The notes under the pieces were generated by a model, which was not told the origin of the DNA, did not search any database, and saw nothing but the letters and a program-made list of their open reading frames with translations. Source: an uncultured Clostridia bacterium (GTDB lineage Bacteria > Bacillota > Clostridia > Monoglobales > Monoglobaceae). Taken from it: a stretch of 64,000 bases of DNA. The position numbers and the translations under genes are program-made. This document shows, one piece after another, positions 35,457 through 44,466 of the stretch. Position 1 is the first letter of the stretch, and each line of letters starts with the position of its first letter. Location: the NCBI GenBank assembly GCA_947631965.1, contig CANRNL010000011.1:1-64000 (forward strand), written 5' to 3'.

Positions 35457-36215
35457 CTACATTCTCTGAATATGAAAGCCGCCGTCAACGTTTATCACTT
35501 CGCCCGTCGAGTACGAGAACGCGCCGCTCGCAAACGCCGAAACCGCCTTCGCTATATCTTCGGGAAAGCCCCACCTTTTAATCGGGAACACGCCGTCGGC
35601 AATCATTTTGTCGTATTTTTCGGTAACTACCGAGGTCATATCCGTCTTAATAACGCCGGGGCGCACCTCGTAAACATTTATTCCGTATTCGGCGAGTCTG
35701 TCCGCGAAAAGCTGAGTTATCATGCTCACGCCCGCCTTGGAAATGCAGTATTCGGGACGGTTTGTAGAGGTCGTGTAAGCGGACATTGACGAGGTGTTGA
35801 CCATAATTCCGCCCTTGCCCTGCTTAATCATTTGATTTGCCGCCGCCTGCGCCATAAAAAACGTACCCTTGATGTTGATGCCGAAAACAAAGTCGAGACT
35901 TTCTTCGGTCGTTTCAAGCATATCGGCGCGAACCTTGGGCGCAACGCCCGCGTTGTTGACCATAACGTTTATCTCGCCGAACCTTTGTACCGCCGCGTTT
36001 ATAAACTCGGTGCAGTCGTCCTTTTTGGCAAGATTGCCCTGAAAGTACATAACCTCCGCGCCGAGCTTTTCCAGTTCGGCAACGCTGTCCGAGACAGCCG
36101 CCTCCTCGATTATGTCAAATATTCCTATGTTAAATCCGTCCGAGGCGAGCTGCTTTGCGATACCGTATCCGATACCCCGCGCCGCTCCGGTTATAAGCGC
36201 TGTTTTTTTAGGCAT
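35457..36215 (-). CDS. Short-chain dehydrogenase/reductase (SDR)
   Basis: 252-aa classical SDR. Cofactor motif TGAARGIGYGIA near residue 9, NNAGVAPK near 88, catalytic Ser in NTSSMSAY near 142 and catalytic Tyr/Lys as YCISK near 158, then VRPGVIKTDMTS near 185. Acidic Asp after the second strand (GIFDIIEE) suggests NAD(H) preference. FabG-like overall, but in this operon a polyol or keto-sugar-acid dehydrogenase is likelier. ATG 36215 is preferred: GGGGAGG lies 7 nt upstream, whereas the ATG at 36221 touches it. Confidence 0.85.
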   Translation of the reverse strand: MPKKTALITGAARGIGYGIAKQLASDGFNIGIFDIIEEAAVSDSVAELEKLGAEVMYFQGNLAKKDDCTEFINAAVQRFGEINVMVNNAGVAPKVRADMLETTEESLDFVFGINIKGTFFMAQAAANQMIKQGKGGIMVNTSSMSAYTTSTNRPEYCISKAGVSMITQLFADRLAEYGINVYEVRPGVIKTDMTSVVTEKYDKMIADGVFPIKRWGFPEDIAKAVSAFASGAFSYSTGEVINVDGGFHIQRM

Positions 36216-36261
36216 ATACATTCCTCCCCTGTAAAATCTTCATAAGTTAAATTTTAAATCG

Positions 36262-37617
36262 TCATATATGTATGTCGATTTTATCCGACATCATAGTCGC
36301 GCCGTTTGTCGCCTCGCGCCAAATCGGGACGTAGACTTTGCTGTCGCGCACCACGCACCCAGCCGTGCTGTGGAAGCGCATAAGCTCTGTGCATTTCGTG
36401 CAGGCTATACAGCACTTTCCGCGCCGCATACCGCCGCCGACCGTTATATCCTTCGCAAAGTCGGGATACGCAAAGCCCTGTCTGCCAAAGCCCGCAATAT
36501 CAAACCAGCCCTCTTTGACGCACGCCGCCGCGATATTCGCGCCAAACTCGCGGAACCAGCTAAGCCCTGTGCCCATAACCGTAATTTCGGGCGCGGCGGA
36601 CTTCATTTCTCTGACTATATTCAAAATCCTCGCCGCCGACTCAATCTGATGTTCGGGCGCAACGTAGGGTCCTATGTCGCAAGGTCTGCCGATGTGCGGA
36701 TTGTAATACGGGTTGCCCGCGCTTATGTTGACGAGCTTTACTCCCTTTTGTGACAAAATCTTCATCAAGCGCTTCGGCTCGGTCAAATCGGGTTTTCCGT
36801 CCTTGTCGCTTCCCCAGCCGTAGGGATACGGAATTGCGTCATAGGCGTTGAGCCTTACCGCTATATCAATATCGACCTCCGCGCGGATTCTGTCGATAAC
36901 GTCGCACAAAAGCCGTGTGCGGTTCTCAAAACTGCCTCCGTATCTGCTGTTTTCACGGGTAAACGCCGACAAAAGCTCGGAGTTTAAATATCTGTGGCAC
37001 GCCTTAACGTCAACCGCGTCAAACCCCGCTTCGCGGGCGAGCTTTGCCGCCCTCACAAAATCGTCCTTGAGCGCGTCAAGCTCCTCGTCGGTTATTACCT
37101 TTCGGTTCGGGTTTGAATACGGGTCGATATACGGATTTTCGCCGACCGCCGTGATTGCGGGCGCGCCGTCGTACGGGCGGCTGTAGCGACCCGAATGTGT
37201 AAGCTGAAGCACGGTGTAAGGGCGGTGACCCTCTCCTATACTCTCCTCCGCCGCCGACATAATATTCTCGCGCAGCTTTTTAAACTCGGTCAAATTGCTC
37301 TCTTTGATTGAAAGCTGACGCGGATTTGCACGTCCGCTCTCGGTGACCGCGCAAGCCTCCAGCCACAAAAGTCCGGCTCCGCCTCTTGCGAAACGGTCGT
37401 ACCGCCTGAACGTAAGCTCCGCGGGAGCGCCGTCCGCCGTGCCGTCGCAGCCTTCCATCGGATGTATGCCGAGCGCGTTGGGCGCGCTTTTCTCCCCAAC
37501 CTTGACCGACCTTTCAAGCGGAGACAAATCCTCGCTTATCGGCAGAGCCGCTCCGAGCTTTTCAATATCCGCCTTCAAATCGTCAATCGTATTGTAATCA
37601 AACCGCCGATGCTCCAT
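36262..37617 (-). CDS. NADH:flavin oxidoreductase, Old Yellow Enzyme type with 4Fe-4S cysteines
   Basis: 451-aa FMN-binding TIM barrel of the OYE/2,4-dienoyl-CoA reductase family. Seen: FMN region NALGIHPMEGCDG near residue 48, VLQLTHSGRYSRP near 145, the DAVDVKACHRYLNSELLSAF segment near 198 and MGTGLSWFREFG near 355. At the C-terminus of the barrel, CCIACTKC near 405 with one more Cys about 12 residues on resembles the 4Fe-4S site of DCR-type members, yet the FAD/NAD domain normally fused there is absent; the protein stops at the barrel. The neighbouring FAD protein may supply electrons instead (inference). 46 bp upstream of the SDR gene. Confidence 0.82.
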   Translation of the reverse strand: MEHRRFDYNTIDDLKADIEKLGAALPISEDLSPLERSVKVGEKSAPNALGIHPMEGCDGTADGAPAELTFRRYDRFARGGAGLLWLEACAVTESGRANPRQLSIKESNLTEFKKLRENIMSAAEESIGEGHRPYTVLQLTHSGRYSRPYDGAPAITAVGENPYIDPYSNPNRKVITDEELDALKDDFVRAAKLAREAGFDAVDVKACHRYLNSELLSAFTRENSRYGGSFENRTRLLCDVIDRIRAEVDIDIAVRLNAYDAIPYPYGWGSDKDGKPDLTEPKRLMKILSQKGVKLVNISAGNPYYNPHIGRPCDIGPYVAPEHQIESAARILNIVREMKSAAPEITVMGTGLSWFREFGANIAAACVKEGWFDIAGFGRQGFAYPDFAKDITVGGGMRRGKCCIACTKCTELMRFHSTAGCVVRDSKVYVPIWREATNGATMMSDKIDIHI

Positions 37618-37655
37618 TTAAAATATCTCCTATCCTTCAGCGCCTTTTTGAGCCT

Positions 37656-38642
37656 TTAAAATTTTATTACCTTGCCGGCGTCCGCGCTCTCTCTCGCTCT
37701 TATGCACGCCTCTGTCACATAGAACGAGTCCTCCGCCGAAACCGCGTTGCTCGGCTTTCCTTCGACCGCTTTTACAAATTCTTCAAAAATATTTACAGGC
37801 TCGGCGTTTTCAAGTGTCTGCTCTCCGTTTTCGTTTATCAGATACACCTTGCCGCCGCGCACCTCTATAACGCCGGTCGAGCCGACCGCGCGCAGACGGT
37901 CGTCGTCGTGCGAAGGGGCGAGGTCGGGACGCAAAAAGTCGATGCTGACGGTCGCGCAAACCTCGTCCTCCATTTTAAAACCGCATACCGCCGAAACCTC
38001 AAGGTCGCCCGTTCCCCTGTTGGCAATACTGCTGTGCTGTGCGTAGACCTCAAGGAACCTTTTTCCCGAAAACCAATACAGCCAGTCTATCGCGTGGCTT
38101 CCGACCCACGGTATCGTGCCGCCGTAAAGCCTTCTGTCGAGATACATTCCGCCGCGCTTGCCGAGACGGTAAGACTTCTGAGCGTTCATAAGCCTTATTT
38201 CACCGACCGCGCCGCTCTCAACCGCGCGCTTTGCCGCCGCAAAGTGCGGAGTGTACCGTATCGCCATCATAGTCGAAAAGACAACGCCGCTCTCTCTGTA
38301 CGCCTCGCGCAGAGTTTCAAGCTGCGGGAGAGTTACCGCCGCGGGCTTTTCGGAAAACACATGGATGCCGCGCCTCATACACTCTATGCTGACCTGTGCG
38401 TTGTAGGCGCAGCAAGGGTTTACCACCGCGATGTCGGGCTTTTCCGAGTCCAGCATCTCAATATAGTCGGCATATTGCTTTGCCGAGGGATTGCACTCGG
38501 ACACGGCTTTAAACGCCTTTTCGCAGCCCATACGCTCCGCGCCGTCGGACACCGCCGAAATGCACAGCGAATCCGAGCTTTGAGCCGCGCGAACCGCATA
38601 CGAAAAATGTCCGACGTCGCCGATTATACACACCTTGGTCAT
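37656..38642 (-). CDS. Gfo/Idh/MocA-family oxidoreductase
   Basis: 328 aa. N-terminal Rossmann fold with a degenerate glycine motif (CIIGDVGHFSYAVRA) and the family's EKP signature in HVFSEKPAAVTLPQLETL near residue 95; C-terminal alpha/beta substrate domain with GGTIPWVGSHAIDWLYWFSG near 175, where the conserved His and Asp of the family lie. Such enzymes oxidise hydroxyls of sugars, inositols and uronates with NAD(P). First gene of the operon; GGAGGTGCG precedes the ATG, and an extended -10 (TGATACAAT on the minus strand, 38674-38681) is a possible promoter. Confidence 0.85.
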   Translation of the reverse strand: MTKVCIIGDVGHFSYAVRAAQSSDSLCISAVSDGAERMGCEKAFKAVSECNPSAKQYADYIEMLDSEKPDIAVVNPCCAYNAQVSIECMRRGIHVFSEKPAAVTLPQLETLREAYRESGVVFSTMMAIRYTPHFAAAKRAVESGAVGEIRLMNAQKSYRLGKRGGMYLDRRLYGGTIPWVGSHAIDWLYWFSGKRFLEVYAQHSSIANRGTGDLEVSAVCGFKMEDEVCATVSIDFLRPDLAPSHDDDRLRAVGSTGVIEVRGGKVYLINENGEQTLENAEPVNIFEEFVKAVEGKPSNAVSAEDSFYVTEACIRARESADAGKVIKF

Positions 38643-38773
38643 ACCGCACCTCCAAATTTACACTCTTTTGGTAATTGTATCACAAATATTAAAAAATTTC
38701 CATATATTTTTAATGTTTTTCACCACTTTTTTAACCGTATTGAATAAAACAAAGATAAAATTTTTCAAAGCTC

Positions 38774-38851
38774 AAAAAAACGGGCTCTGCACTCACGGCA
38801 GAACCCGCTTGGGAAAAAGAAGATATATAAGTTTAGAAAACTTATACAACC
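38774..38851 (-). ncRNA. Small RNA 1 of the tandem sRNA/XRE locus
   Basis: Predicted 78-nt transcript from the promoter at 38858-38886 to an intrinsic terminator. It contains a 5' hairpin TATAAGTTT/AAACTTATA and ends in CGGGTTCTGC/GCAGAGCCCG followed by seven T. It shares the TATAAGTTTT...CTTATATATC block with small RNA 2. No translatable ORF longer than three codons from an ATG. Not a known family to me. Confidence 0.7.
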
Positions 38852-38857
38852 ATCTTT

Positions 38858-38886
38858 ATTATAACAGTTATTTTTTAAAAAGTCAA
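38858..38886 (-). promoter_or_regulatory. Promoter of small RNA 1
   Basis: Minus-strand TTGACT (38881-38886), 17-bp spacer, TATAAT (38858-38863). Confidence 0.85.
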
Positions 38887-38887
38887 C

Positions 38888-38915
38888 ACTATTTGTAATA
38901 TTTTTTACAAATAGT
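38888..38915. promoter_or_regulatory. Operator 1 of the sRNA/XRE locus
   Basis: Perfect ACTATTTGTAA-N6-TTACAAATAGT palindrome, starting 1 bp upstream of the -35 of small RNA 1, centred near -50. Confidence 0.8.
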
Positions 38916-38945
38916 TGCCGAGCGCTTTTAATACCTCGTATTTAC

Positions 38946-39031
38946 AAAAAACGACGGGGCTGCAACGAAACAGCGCCCGTCCGTAAATACGGATATATAA
39001 GCTCAAAAAAACTTATATAGAATTTGAATAC
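38946..39031 (-). ncRNA. Small RNA 2 of the tandem sRNA/XRE locus
   Basis: Predicted 86-nt transcript. 5' hairpin TATAAG/CTTATA with a U-rich loop, a small CCGTA/TACGG hairpin, then the terminator GACGGG-c-GCTG/CAGC-CCCGTC followed by TTTTTT. Homologous to small RNA 1 in its 5' half; the terminators differ in sequence. Confidence 0.7.
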
Positions 39032-39037
39032 TTTTAA

Positions 39038-39066
39038 AGTATATCCGAAATCTTTTCAAATGTCAA
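39038..39066 (-). promoter_or_regulatory. Promoter of small RNA 2
   Basis: Minus-strand TTGACA (39061-39066), 17-bp spacer, TATACT (39038-39043). Confidence 0.85.
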
Positions 39067-39067
39067 T

Positions 39068-39095
39068 ACTATTTGTAAAAATTTTTCCAAATAGT
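39068..39095. promoter_or_regulatory. Operator 2 of the sRNA/XRE locus
   Basis: ACTATTTGTAA-N6-TTCCAAATAGT: the same palindrome as operator 1 with one mismatch, at exactly the same offset (1 bp) from the -35 of its sRNA promoter. Confidence 0.8.
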
Positions 39096-39123
39096 ATCTT
39101 TTTATGTTTTTTATAAAATATAC

Positions 39124-39151
39124 TCTATTTGTATAAACTATTATAAATAGG
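39124..39151. promoter_or_regulatory. Operator 3, at the start of the XRE gene
   Basis: TCTATTTGTAT-N6-TTATAAATAGG: a weaker version of the same palindrome with the same 6-nt gap. It lies 12 bp before the start codon, overlapping the transcription start expected from TATACT at 39119-39124. Fits autorepression. Confidence 0.7.
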
Positions 39152-39162
39152 CGGTGTTTTTG

Positions 39163-39504
39163 ATGAACTCCGATAGTATGGGGAAAAAGATAAGAGAATA
39201 CAGGTCAAAGCAGGGCTGGAGCATAGAGGAATGTTCCGAAAAAATCGGTATCAGCGCGCAATACTTGGGCAATATCGAGCGCGGCAACAAAGTGCCCCAG
39301 CTCAAAACGTTTATTAAAATGCTTAACGTACTCAACGCTTCTGCGGATGATGTGCTTCAGGACAGTCTGACCGTCGGATACAAAAACAAGAGCAACGATT
39401 TGCTGAGCAAAATAGAAGAGCTTGACGTTGAACACAAGCGGCAGGCGATAGAAATTTTCGAAAGCGTCATATCGATACTTAAAAACAGCAAGAACACCCT
39501 TTGA
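39163..39504 (+). CDS. XRE-family helix-turn-helix regulator of the sRNA locus
   Basis: 113 aa. HTH at residues 7-60 (KKIREYRSKQGWSIEECSEK, then IGISAQYLGNIERGNKVPQL), followed by a linker and a C-terminal helix LSKIEELDVEHKRQAIEIFE, probably for dimerisation. ATG 39163 has AGGCGGTG 6 nt upstream; an in-frame GTG at 39154 is part of that site. Divergent from two small RNAs, with one copy of a shared palindrome at its own start and one at each sRNA promoter, so it is the likely binder of all three (inference). Small single-HTH proteins with this tail are frequent in Clostridia; targets are generally unknown. Confidence 0.85.
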   Translation: MNSDSMGKKIREYRSKQGWSIEECSEKIGISAQYLGNIERGNKVPQLKTFIKMLNVLNASADDVLQDSLTVGYKNKSNDLLSKIEELDVEHKRQAIEIFESVISILKNSKNTL

Positions 39505-39525
39505 CAACGCAAAGGGTGTTTTATC
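39493..39525 (+). terminator. Terminator of the XRE gene
   Basis: AACACCCTTTG/CAAAGGGTGTT stem with a 6-nt loop and TTTTAT, overlapping the stop codon. It also faces the end of the convergent chromate-transporter gene. Confidence 0.85.
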
Positions 39526-40102
39526 ATAATTTCAAAATTATTCCGAGTATTGCCGCGCCGATTATACAGAAAATCGGGTGCGGCTTCCATTTAAACACCA
39601 CAAACATAAGAGGTATAAATATGATAAGCGACTTCAGGTTAAATATAAAGAGCGGGTTGCCGGTCGCAAAAAACGTATCGAGCGACAATATCGAAATTTT
39701 AATTATCTCCACCGACGCGACCGCAATAAGCGCCGTAACCGCCGGACGCAGACCGTAGAACGCCGATTTCACATAAAAATTCTCGCTGAATTTATCAAGA
39801 AACTTCGCGACTATTATAATCACTATAATAGACGGCAGAACGAGAGAGCAGGTCGAAACAATGCCGCCGATGATACCGCCCGCGTTAAAGCCCGCGTAGG
39901 TGGACATATTAACGCCTATAGGCCCCGGAGTGGACTCCGAGACCGCAATCATATCGGCAAGCTGCGTGCGGTCAAACCACGGGTATTTATCCGCCATATT
40001 GTATAAAAACGGGAGCGTGGCAAGTCCGCCGCCCACCGCGAAAAGTCCCGTTTTAAAAAACTCCGTGGCAAGCAACGCAAGCGTCGCAAGACTACTACTC
40101 AT
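39524..40102 (-). CDS. chrA: Chromate transporter, short-chain CHR protein (second half)
   Basis: 192-aa membrane protein of the CHR family, with six or so hydrophobic segments. Family motifs: FFKTGLFAVGGGLATLPFLY near residue 13 and SESTPGPIGVNMSTYAGF near 50. Short CHR proteins work in pairs with opposite topology to form one chromate/sulfate-type carrier, and its partner is directly upstream with an 8-bp overlap (ATGAGTAG). ATG 40102 is preferred over GTG 40111 because GAGGGGTGA precedes it. The physiological anion in an anaerobe may not be chromate. Confidence 0.88.
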   Translation of the reverse strand: MSSSLATLALLATEFFKTGLFAVGGGLATLPFLYNMADKYPWFDRTQLADMIAVSESTPGPIGVNMSTYAGFNAGGIIGGIVSTCSLVLPSIIVIIIVAKFLDKFSENFYVKSAFYGLRPAVTALIAVASVEIIKISILSLDTFFATGNPLFIFNLKSLIIFIPLMFVVFKWKPHPIFCIIGAAILGIILKL

Positions 40103-40646
40103 TACCCTCACCCCTCGCTTTCAATACGGATATTGCTATTCCGACAGCCACCGAACCGATAACCACATAAATCGGTGATACGTTAAAAATCAGCGACACT
40201 AAAAACGCTGCTGCAAAAACAGAGACGCCGACCGCGTCTTTAACGCCCGTTTTCCACATTTTCACGACCGCCTGAATAACCAGAGCCGCAACGGCTACGC
40301 GTATTCCGGCAAAGGCGTGCTTGACAAACTCAATGTGCGCGAAATTATTGAGGAACGCCGCTATTATCATAATTATAATAAGCGACGGCGTAATCATACC
40401 GGCAGTCGCGACAAAGCCGCCGAGAACGCCTTTCCTCTTGTAGCCTATAAAGGTCGAGGTATTGACCGCGATAACTCCGGGGGTGCATTGTCCAACCGCG
40501 TAATAATTCAACACTTCCTCGTCGGTAGCCCATTTGTGCTTTTCGACGATTTCCTTTTGTATCATCGGCATCATCGAGTACCCGCCGCCGAACGTGAACG
40601 CACCTATTTTGCAAAACGTCAGATACAATTCAAGCAGTTCTTTCAT
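40095..40646 (-). CDS. chrA: Chromate transporter, short-chain CHR protein (first half)
   Basis: 183 aa. FCKIGAFTFGGGYSMMPMIQ near residue 10 and GQCTPGVIAVNTSTFIGYK near 47, the same two motifs as its partner, with about six hydrophobic helices. ATG 40646 has GGGAGAG 6 nt upstream; the longer in-frame start at 40673 has no ribosome binding site. It lies 31 bp after mnmG and overlaps the second half, so both halves are made together. Confidence 0.88.
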   Translation of the reverse strand: MKELLELYLTFCKIGAFTFGGGYSMMPMIQKEIVEKHKWATDEEVLNYYAVGQCTPGVIAVNTSTFIGYKRKGVLGGFVATAGMITPSLIIIMIIAAFLNNFAHIEFVKHAFAGIRVAVAALVIQAVVKMWKTGVKDAVGVSVFAAAFLVSLIFNVSPIYVVIGSVAVGIAISVLKARGEGNE

Positions 40647-40677
40647 ACATAACTCTCCCAATATAAATCTCAAAATA

Positions 40678-42561
40678 TTACTGGTTTTTCAGATATACCA
40701 TAAGCACGGCTATGTCGGCGGGCGAAACGCCGGATATTCTGCTCGCCTGTCCGAGCGACATCGGGCGTATCCTGTCGAGCTTCTGCCGCGCCTCTATTCT
40801 CAGCCCGTCAAAGTTCAGATAATCTATATCGGCGGGCAGCTTTTTGTTTTCAAGCCGTCTGAGCTGCTGCGCCTGAGCAAGCTGACGGTTTATGTAACCG
40901 TCATATTTTATGGTTATCTCGACCTGCTCCCGCACGTCGCGCGGCAAGTCGGGACGCTCTCGGTCAACGCGCGCTGTCGAATCATACGAAACCTGCGGTC
41001 TGCGTATAAGCTCGTCGGCGCGCACGCCGGTCGAAATCGGCGTACTGCCGAGCGACACGAGAATTTCGTTAAGCTCGTCGGACGGCGGAAAAACCGTGTT
41101 TTTCAGACGTTTAATTTCTTCTTCGATGCGCTGTTTTTTCAAGATGAATTTTTGGTATCTTTCCTCCGAAATCAAGCCGATTTTGTAGCCGTATTCGGTA
41201 AGCCTCAAATCCGCGTTGTCCTGACGGAGAAGCAGGCGGTATTCCGAGCGGGAGGTCATCATTCTGTACGGCTCGTTGGTTCCCTTTGTCACAAGGTCGT
41301 CGATAAGCGTACCGATGTACGCCTCCGAGCGGTCAAGCACAAACGGCTCGTCGCCTTTTATCTTCAGCGCCGCGTTTATTCCCGCGATAAGACCCTGCGC
41401 CGCCGCCTCCTCGTAGCCCGACGTACCGTTAAACTGACCCGCTCCGTAAAGCCCCGCTATGCTCTTAAACTCAAGCGTGGGAAGCAGCTCCTGCGGGTCA
41501 CAGCAGTCGTACTCTATCGCGTAGGCGTTTCGCATAATCTGCGCGTTTTCAAGCCCCTCAAGCGAGTGTATCATATCTATTTGAACGTCCTCCGGCATAC
41601 TGCTGGAGAAGCCCTGCAAATACATCTCCTCGGTGTCGATTCCCATAGGCTCCAAAAAGAGCTGATGGCGCGGCTTGTCGGCAAACCGAACTATCTTGTC
41701 CTCTATCGAAGGACAGTAGCGCGGTCCCACGCCGGTTATATCGCCCCCGTAGAGCGGAGAGCGGTGTATGTTGTCAAGTATGATTTTGTGCGTTTTTTCG
41801 TTGGTATATACGAGATAGCACTCCGCGACGTTTTTAAGTCCGCCCTCTGTTTCAAAAGAAAACGGCGTGATCTCCTCGTCGCCGTGCTGAACCTCCAGCT
41901 TTGAAAAATCGACCGAGTTTCGGTTTATGCGCGGCGGCGTACCCGTCTTAAAGCGCACCAGCTTCACACCGTGTTCTTTGAGCGAAGCGGACAGCCCCGT
42001 GGACGGAAAAACTCCGTCAGGTCCGCTTTCCCGACTGTATGCGCCCATAAAGATTTTGCCCTTTAAATACGTTCCGGTAGCTACAATCGCGGATTTGCAG
42101 ATATACTCAGCCCCCGCCGACGTGACTACCGAGCGTACCGCGCCGCTTGAGAGCCTTATGTCGGTTATTTCCGCCTGCCGAACGTGCAGATTTTTCTGCA
42201 CTTCAAGGCGGTTCTTCATATACATACCATAGCGGCGGCGGTCTATCTGAGCGCGCAGAGAATAAACCGCGGGTCCTTTCCCTCGGTTCAGTATGCGCGA
42301 CTGAATAAAGGTCGCGTCGGCTGCCTTGCCCATCTCGCCGCCGAGCGCGTCTATCTCACGCACCAGATGCCCTTTTGCCGTGCCGCCGATACTCGGATTG
42401 CACGGCATATTGGCAAGTCCGTCCAGTGTGAGCGAGAAAAGACAGGTTTTCATTCCGAGACGAGCCGCCGCAAGCGCCGCCTCGATTCCCGCGTGTCCGC
42501 CGCCTATTACGACCACGTCGTATTTATCTTCCGCAGTAAATAAAATCCGTTCTTCTTTCAT
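40678..42561 (-). CDS. mnmG: tRNA uridine-5-carboxymethylaminomethyl modification enzyme MnmG (GidA)
   Basis: 627-aa FAD and tetrahydrofolate-dependent enzyme that, with MnmE, modifies the wobble uridine of certain tRNAs. FAD motif [20 protein letters not shown] near residue 17, [20 protein letters not shown] near 53, [11 protein letters not shown] near 157, [11 protein letters not shown] near 275 and [20 protein letters not shown] near 372, with the C-terminal helical domain ending [20 protein letters not shown]. Length normal. mnmE is not adjacent. 48 bp downstream of fhs, so its one-carbon cofactor enzyme may share the transcript. Confidence 0.97.
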   Translation of the reverse strand: MKEERILFTAEDKYDVVVIGGGHAGIEAALAAARLGMKTCLFSLTLDGLANMPCNPSIGGTAKGHLVREIDALGGEMGKAADATFIQSRILNRGKGPAVYSLRAQIDRRRYGMYMKNRLEVQKNLHVRQAEITDIRLSSGAVRSVVTSAGAEYICKSAIVATGTYLKGKIFMGAYSRESGPDGVFPSTGLSASLKEHGVKLVRFKTGTPPRINRNSVDFSKLEVQHGDEEITPFSFETEGGLKNVAECYLVYTNEKTHKIILDNIHRSPLYGGDITGVGPRYCPSIEDKIVRFADKPRHQLFLEPMGIDTEEMYLQGFSSSMPEDVQIDMIHSLEGLENAQIMRNAYAIEYDCCDPQELLPTLEFKSIAGLYGAGQFNGTSGYEEAAAQGLIAGINAALKIKGDEPFVLDRSEAYIGTLIDDLVTKGTNEPYRMMTSRSEYRLLLRQDNADLRLTEYGYKIGLISEERYQKFILKKQRIEEEIKRLKNTVFPPSDELNEILVSLGSTPISTGVRADELIRRPQVSYDSTARVDRERPDLPRDVREQVEITIKYDGYINRQLAQAQQLRRLENKKLPADIDYLNFDGLRIEARQKLDRIRPMSLGQASRISGVSPADIAVLMVYLKNQ

Positions 42562-42609
42562 ATGCCTTTAATTATTGATTTTTTGTATATCGTTTTTATT
42601 GCCGAAATT

Positions 42610-44280
42610 CTAAAACAGTCCGCTTATTTTTCCGTCCGCGTCCACGTCGATAAGGTTTGCCGCCGGAGCTTTCGGAAGTCCCGGCATCGTCATAATGTCG
42701 CCGGTCAAAGCGACCACAAAGCCCGCGCCCGCCGATACACGCACCTGACGCACCGTTATGTCAAAGCCTTCAGGTCTGCCGAGCAGCTTCGGGTCATCCG
42801 ACAGAGAGTATTGAGTTTTGGCGATGCAAACCGGCATTTCTTTAAAACCCGCGCTCTCCAGACTGTCTATTTCGCGGGCTGCCGCGGTGGTGTATGTAAC
42901 CGAACCCGCTCCGTATATCTCGCGCGCCACCGTTTCAATCTTTTCCCTGAGCGAAAAGTCATCCGGATAAATCGGCTTAAACTCGGATTTTGTCGTATCG
43001 AGCAGACGAACCAGCTTTTCGGCAAGGTCAACGCCGCCGTCCCCGCCGTCCGAAAACACGGTGGAAACCGCAAACTCCGCGCCGTTTTCCTCACATATTT
43101 TTGCCAGATACTCAATCTCCGCTTCGGTGTCGCTCGGAAACTCGTTTATCGCAACAATGGCGGGAAGTCCGTACTTTTTCATATTCTCAATATGCTTTAA
43201 GAGGTTTACCGAGCCGCGCTTTAAAGCGTCGATATTTTCCTCCGAAAGCGTGTCGCGCGCCGCGCCTCCGTTATATTTGAGAGCGCGAACCGTTGCCACA
43301 ATCACAGCCGCATCGGGTTTAAGTCCCGCAAGGCGGCATTTTATGTCAAGAAACTTTTCCGCACCCAAATCCGCGCCGAAGCCCGCCTCGGTTATGCAGT
43401 AATCGCCGAGCTTTAACGCCAGCTTTGTCGCGCGCACCGAGTTACAGCCGTGCGCTATGTTCGCAAACGGTCCTCCGTGCATAAAGCATGGGGTGTTCTC
43501 AAGCGTCTGCACGAGGTTCGGCTTTATCGCGTCGCGGAGCAGGGCGCACATCGCGCCGTCCACCTTTAAATCCCGTGCAAAGACCGAATTGCCGTCAATG
43601 TCGTATGCGACCAAAATGCTGCCGAGACGGCGTTTGAGGTCGGATATATCGTTTGAAAGGCACAATATAGCCATTACCTCGCTTGCGACGGTTATCATAA
43701 AGCCGTCCTCGCGCGGGAACCCGTTTATCTTGCCGCCGAGTCCGACAATGATATTGCGGAGCGCGCGGTCATTCATATCCATAGCGCGTTTCCAGAGTAT
43801 ACGGCGCGCGTCTATTTTAAGCTCGTTGCCCTGGTGTATGTGGTTGTCGATTGCCGCGGAGAGCAAATTGCAGGCGGATGTTATGGCATGCATATCACCC
43901 GTGAAATGCAGGTTTATATCCTCCATAGGCACGACCTGCGCGTAGCCGCCGCCCGCCGCGCCGCCTTTAATTCCCATAACCGGACCGAGCGACGGTTCGC
44001 GGAGAGCTATCACCGCGTTTTTGCCGATTTTGCAAAGCGCCTGACCCAAGCCGACCGTGGTCGTTGTCTTGCCCTCGCCCGCCGGAGTCGGATTTATCGC
44101 GGTCACAAGCACCAGCTTGCCGTTTGGCTTGTCCTCGATTTCCCGCCAAAAATCTTCGCTGATTTTTGCCTTGTATTTTCCGTAATATTCAAGATATTCC
44201 TCCGAAATTCCGATTCCCTCGGCAACCTCGCGTATAGGTTTCATTTTTGCGTTTTGAGCTATTTGAATATCGCTGAGCAT
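42610..44280 (-). CDS. fhs: Formate-tetrahydrofolate ligase
   Basis: 556 aa; ATP-driven formylation of tetrahydrofolate, feeding purine synthesis and, in acetogens, the Wood-Ljungdahl methyl branch. P-loop [18 protein letters not shown] near residue 65, [20 protein letters not shown] near 95, [20 protein letters not shown] near 150, [18 protein letters not shown] near 280 and the C-terminal [10 protein letters not shown]. Length matches the family. Expressed from a consensus promoter at 44325-44353. Confidence 0.97.
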   Translation of the reverse strand: MLSDIQIAQNAKMKPIREVAEGIGISEEYLEYYGKYKAKISEDFWREIEDKPNGKLVLVTAINPTPAGEGKTTTTVGLGQALCKIGKNAVIALREPSLGPVMGIKGGAAGGGYAQVVPMEDINLHFTGDMHAITSACNLLSAAIDNHIHQGNELKIDARRILWKRAMDMNDRALRNIIVGLGGKINGFPREDGFMITVASEVMAILCLSNDISDLKRRLGSILVAYDIDGNSVFARDLKVDGAMCALLRDAIKPNLVQTLENTPCFMHGGPFANIAHGCNSVRATKLALKLGDYCITEAGFGADLGAEKFLDIKCRLAGLKPDAAVIVATVRALKYNGGAARDTLSEENIDALKRGSVNLLKHIENMKKYGLPAIVAINEFPSDTEAEIEYLAKICEENGAEFAVSTVFSDGGDGGVDLAEKLVRLLDTTKSEFKPIYPDDFSLREKIETVAREIYGAGSVTYTTAAAREIDSLESAGFKEMPVCIAKTQYSLSDDPKLLGRPEGFDITVRQVRVSAGAGFVVALTGDIMTMPGLPKAPAANLIDVDADGKISGLF

Positions 44281-44324
44281 AACAACGCTCCCCTTTCTTT
44301 TTCCTTTGGGTTTTTATATAGTCA

Positions 44325-44353
44325 ATTATATTTAAAGAACCCCGCTTTGTCAA
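44325..44353 (-). promoter_or_regulatory. Promoter of fhs
   Basis: Minus-strand TTGACA (44348-44353), 17-bp spacer, TATAAT (44325-44330). Confidence 0.9.
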
Positions 44354-44366
44354 TACGCGCGGCGCA

Positions 44367-44407
44367 AAAGACCCTTCGGAATTTCTGTTCCGAAGGGTCT
44401 TTTTTTA
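44367..44407. terminator. Bidirectional terminator between spmB and fhs
   Basis: AAAAGACCCTTCGGAA/TTCCGAAGGGTCTTTT stem with a 6-nt loop and T-runs on both sides; ends the spmA-spmB transcript on the minus strand. Confidence 0.85.
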
Positions 44408-44466
44408 TCGCCGTAACGAGAGCCGCTAAAATAAATAATTTGTAAATATTCGACTATATTTTATGC

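Noticed and set aside
38774-39031. Tandem small RNAs as type III antitoxin repeats
   Set aside because: Each unit has its own promoter and terminator, the units are only half homologous, and the adjacent protein is an XRE regulator and not a ToxN-like nuclease.
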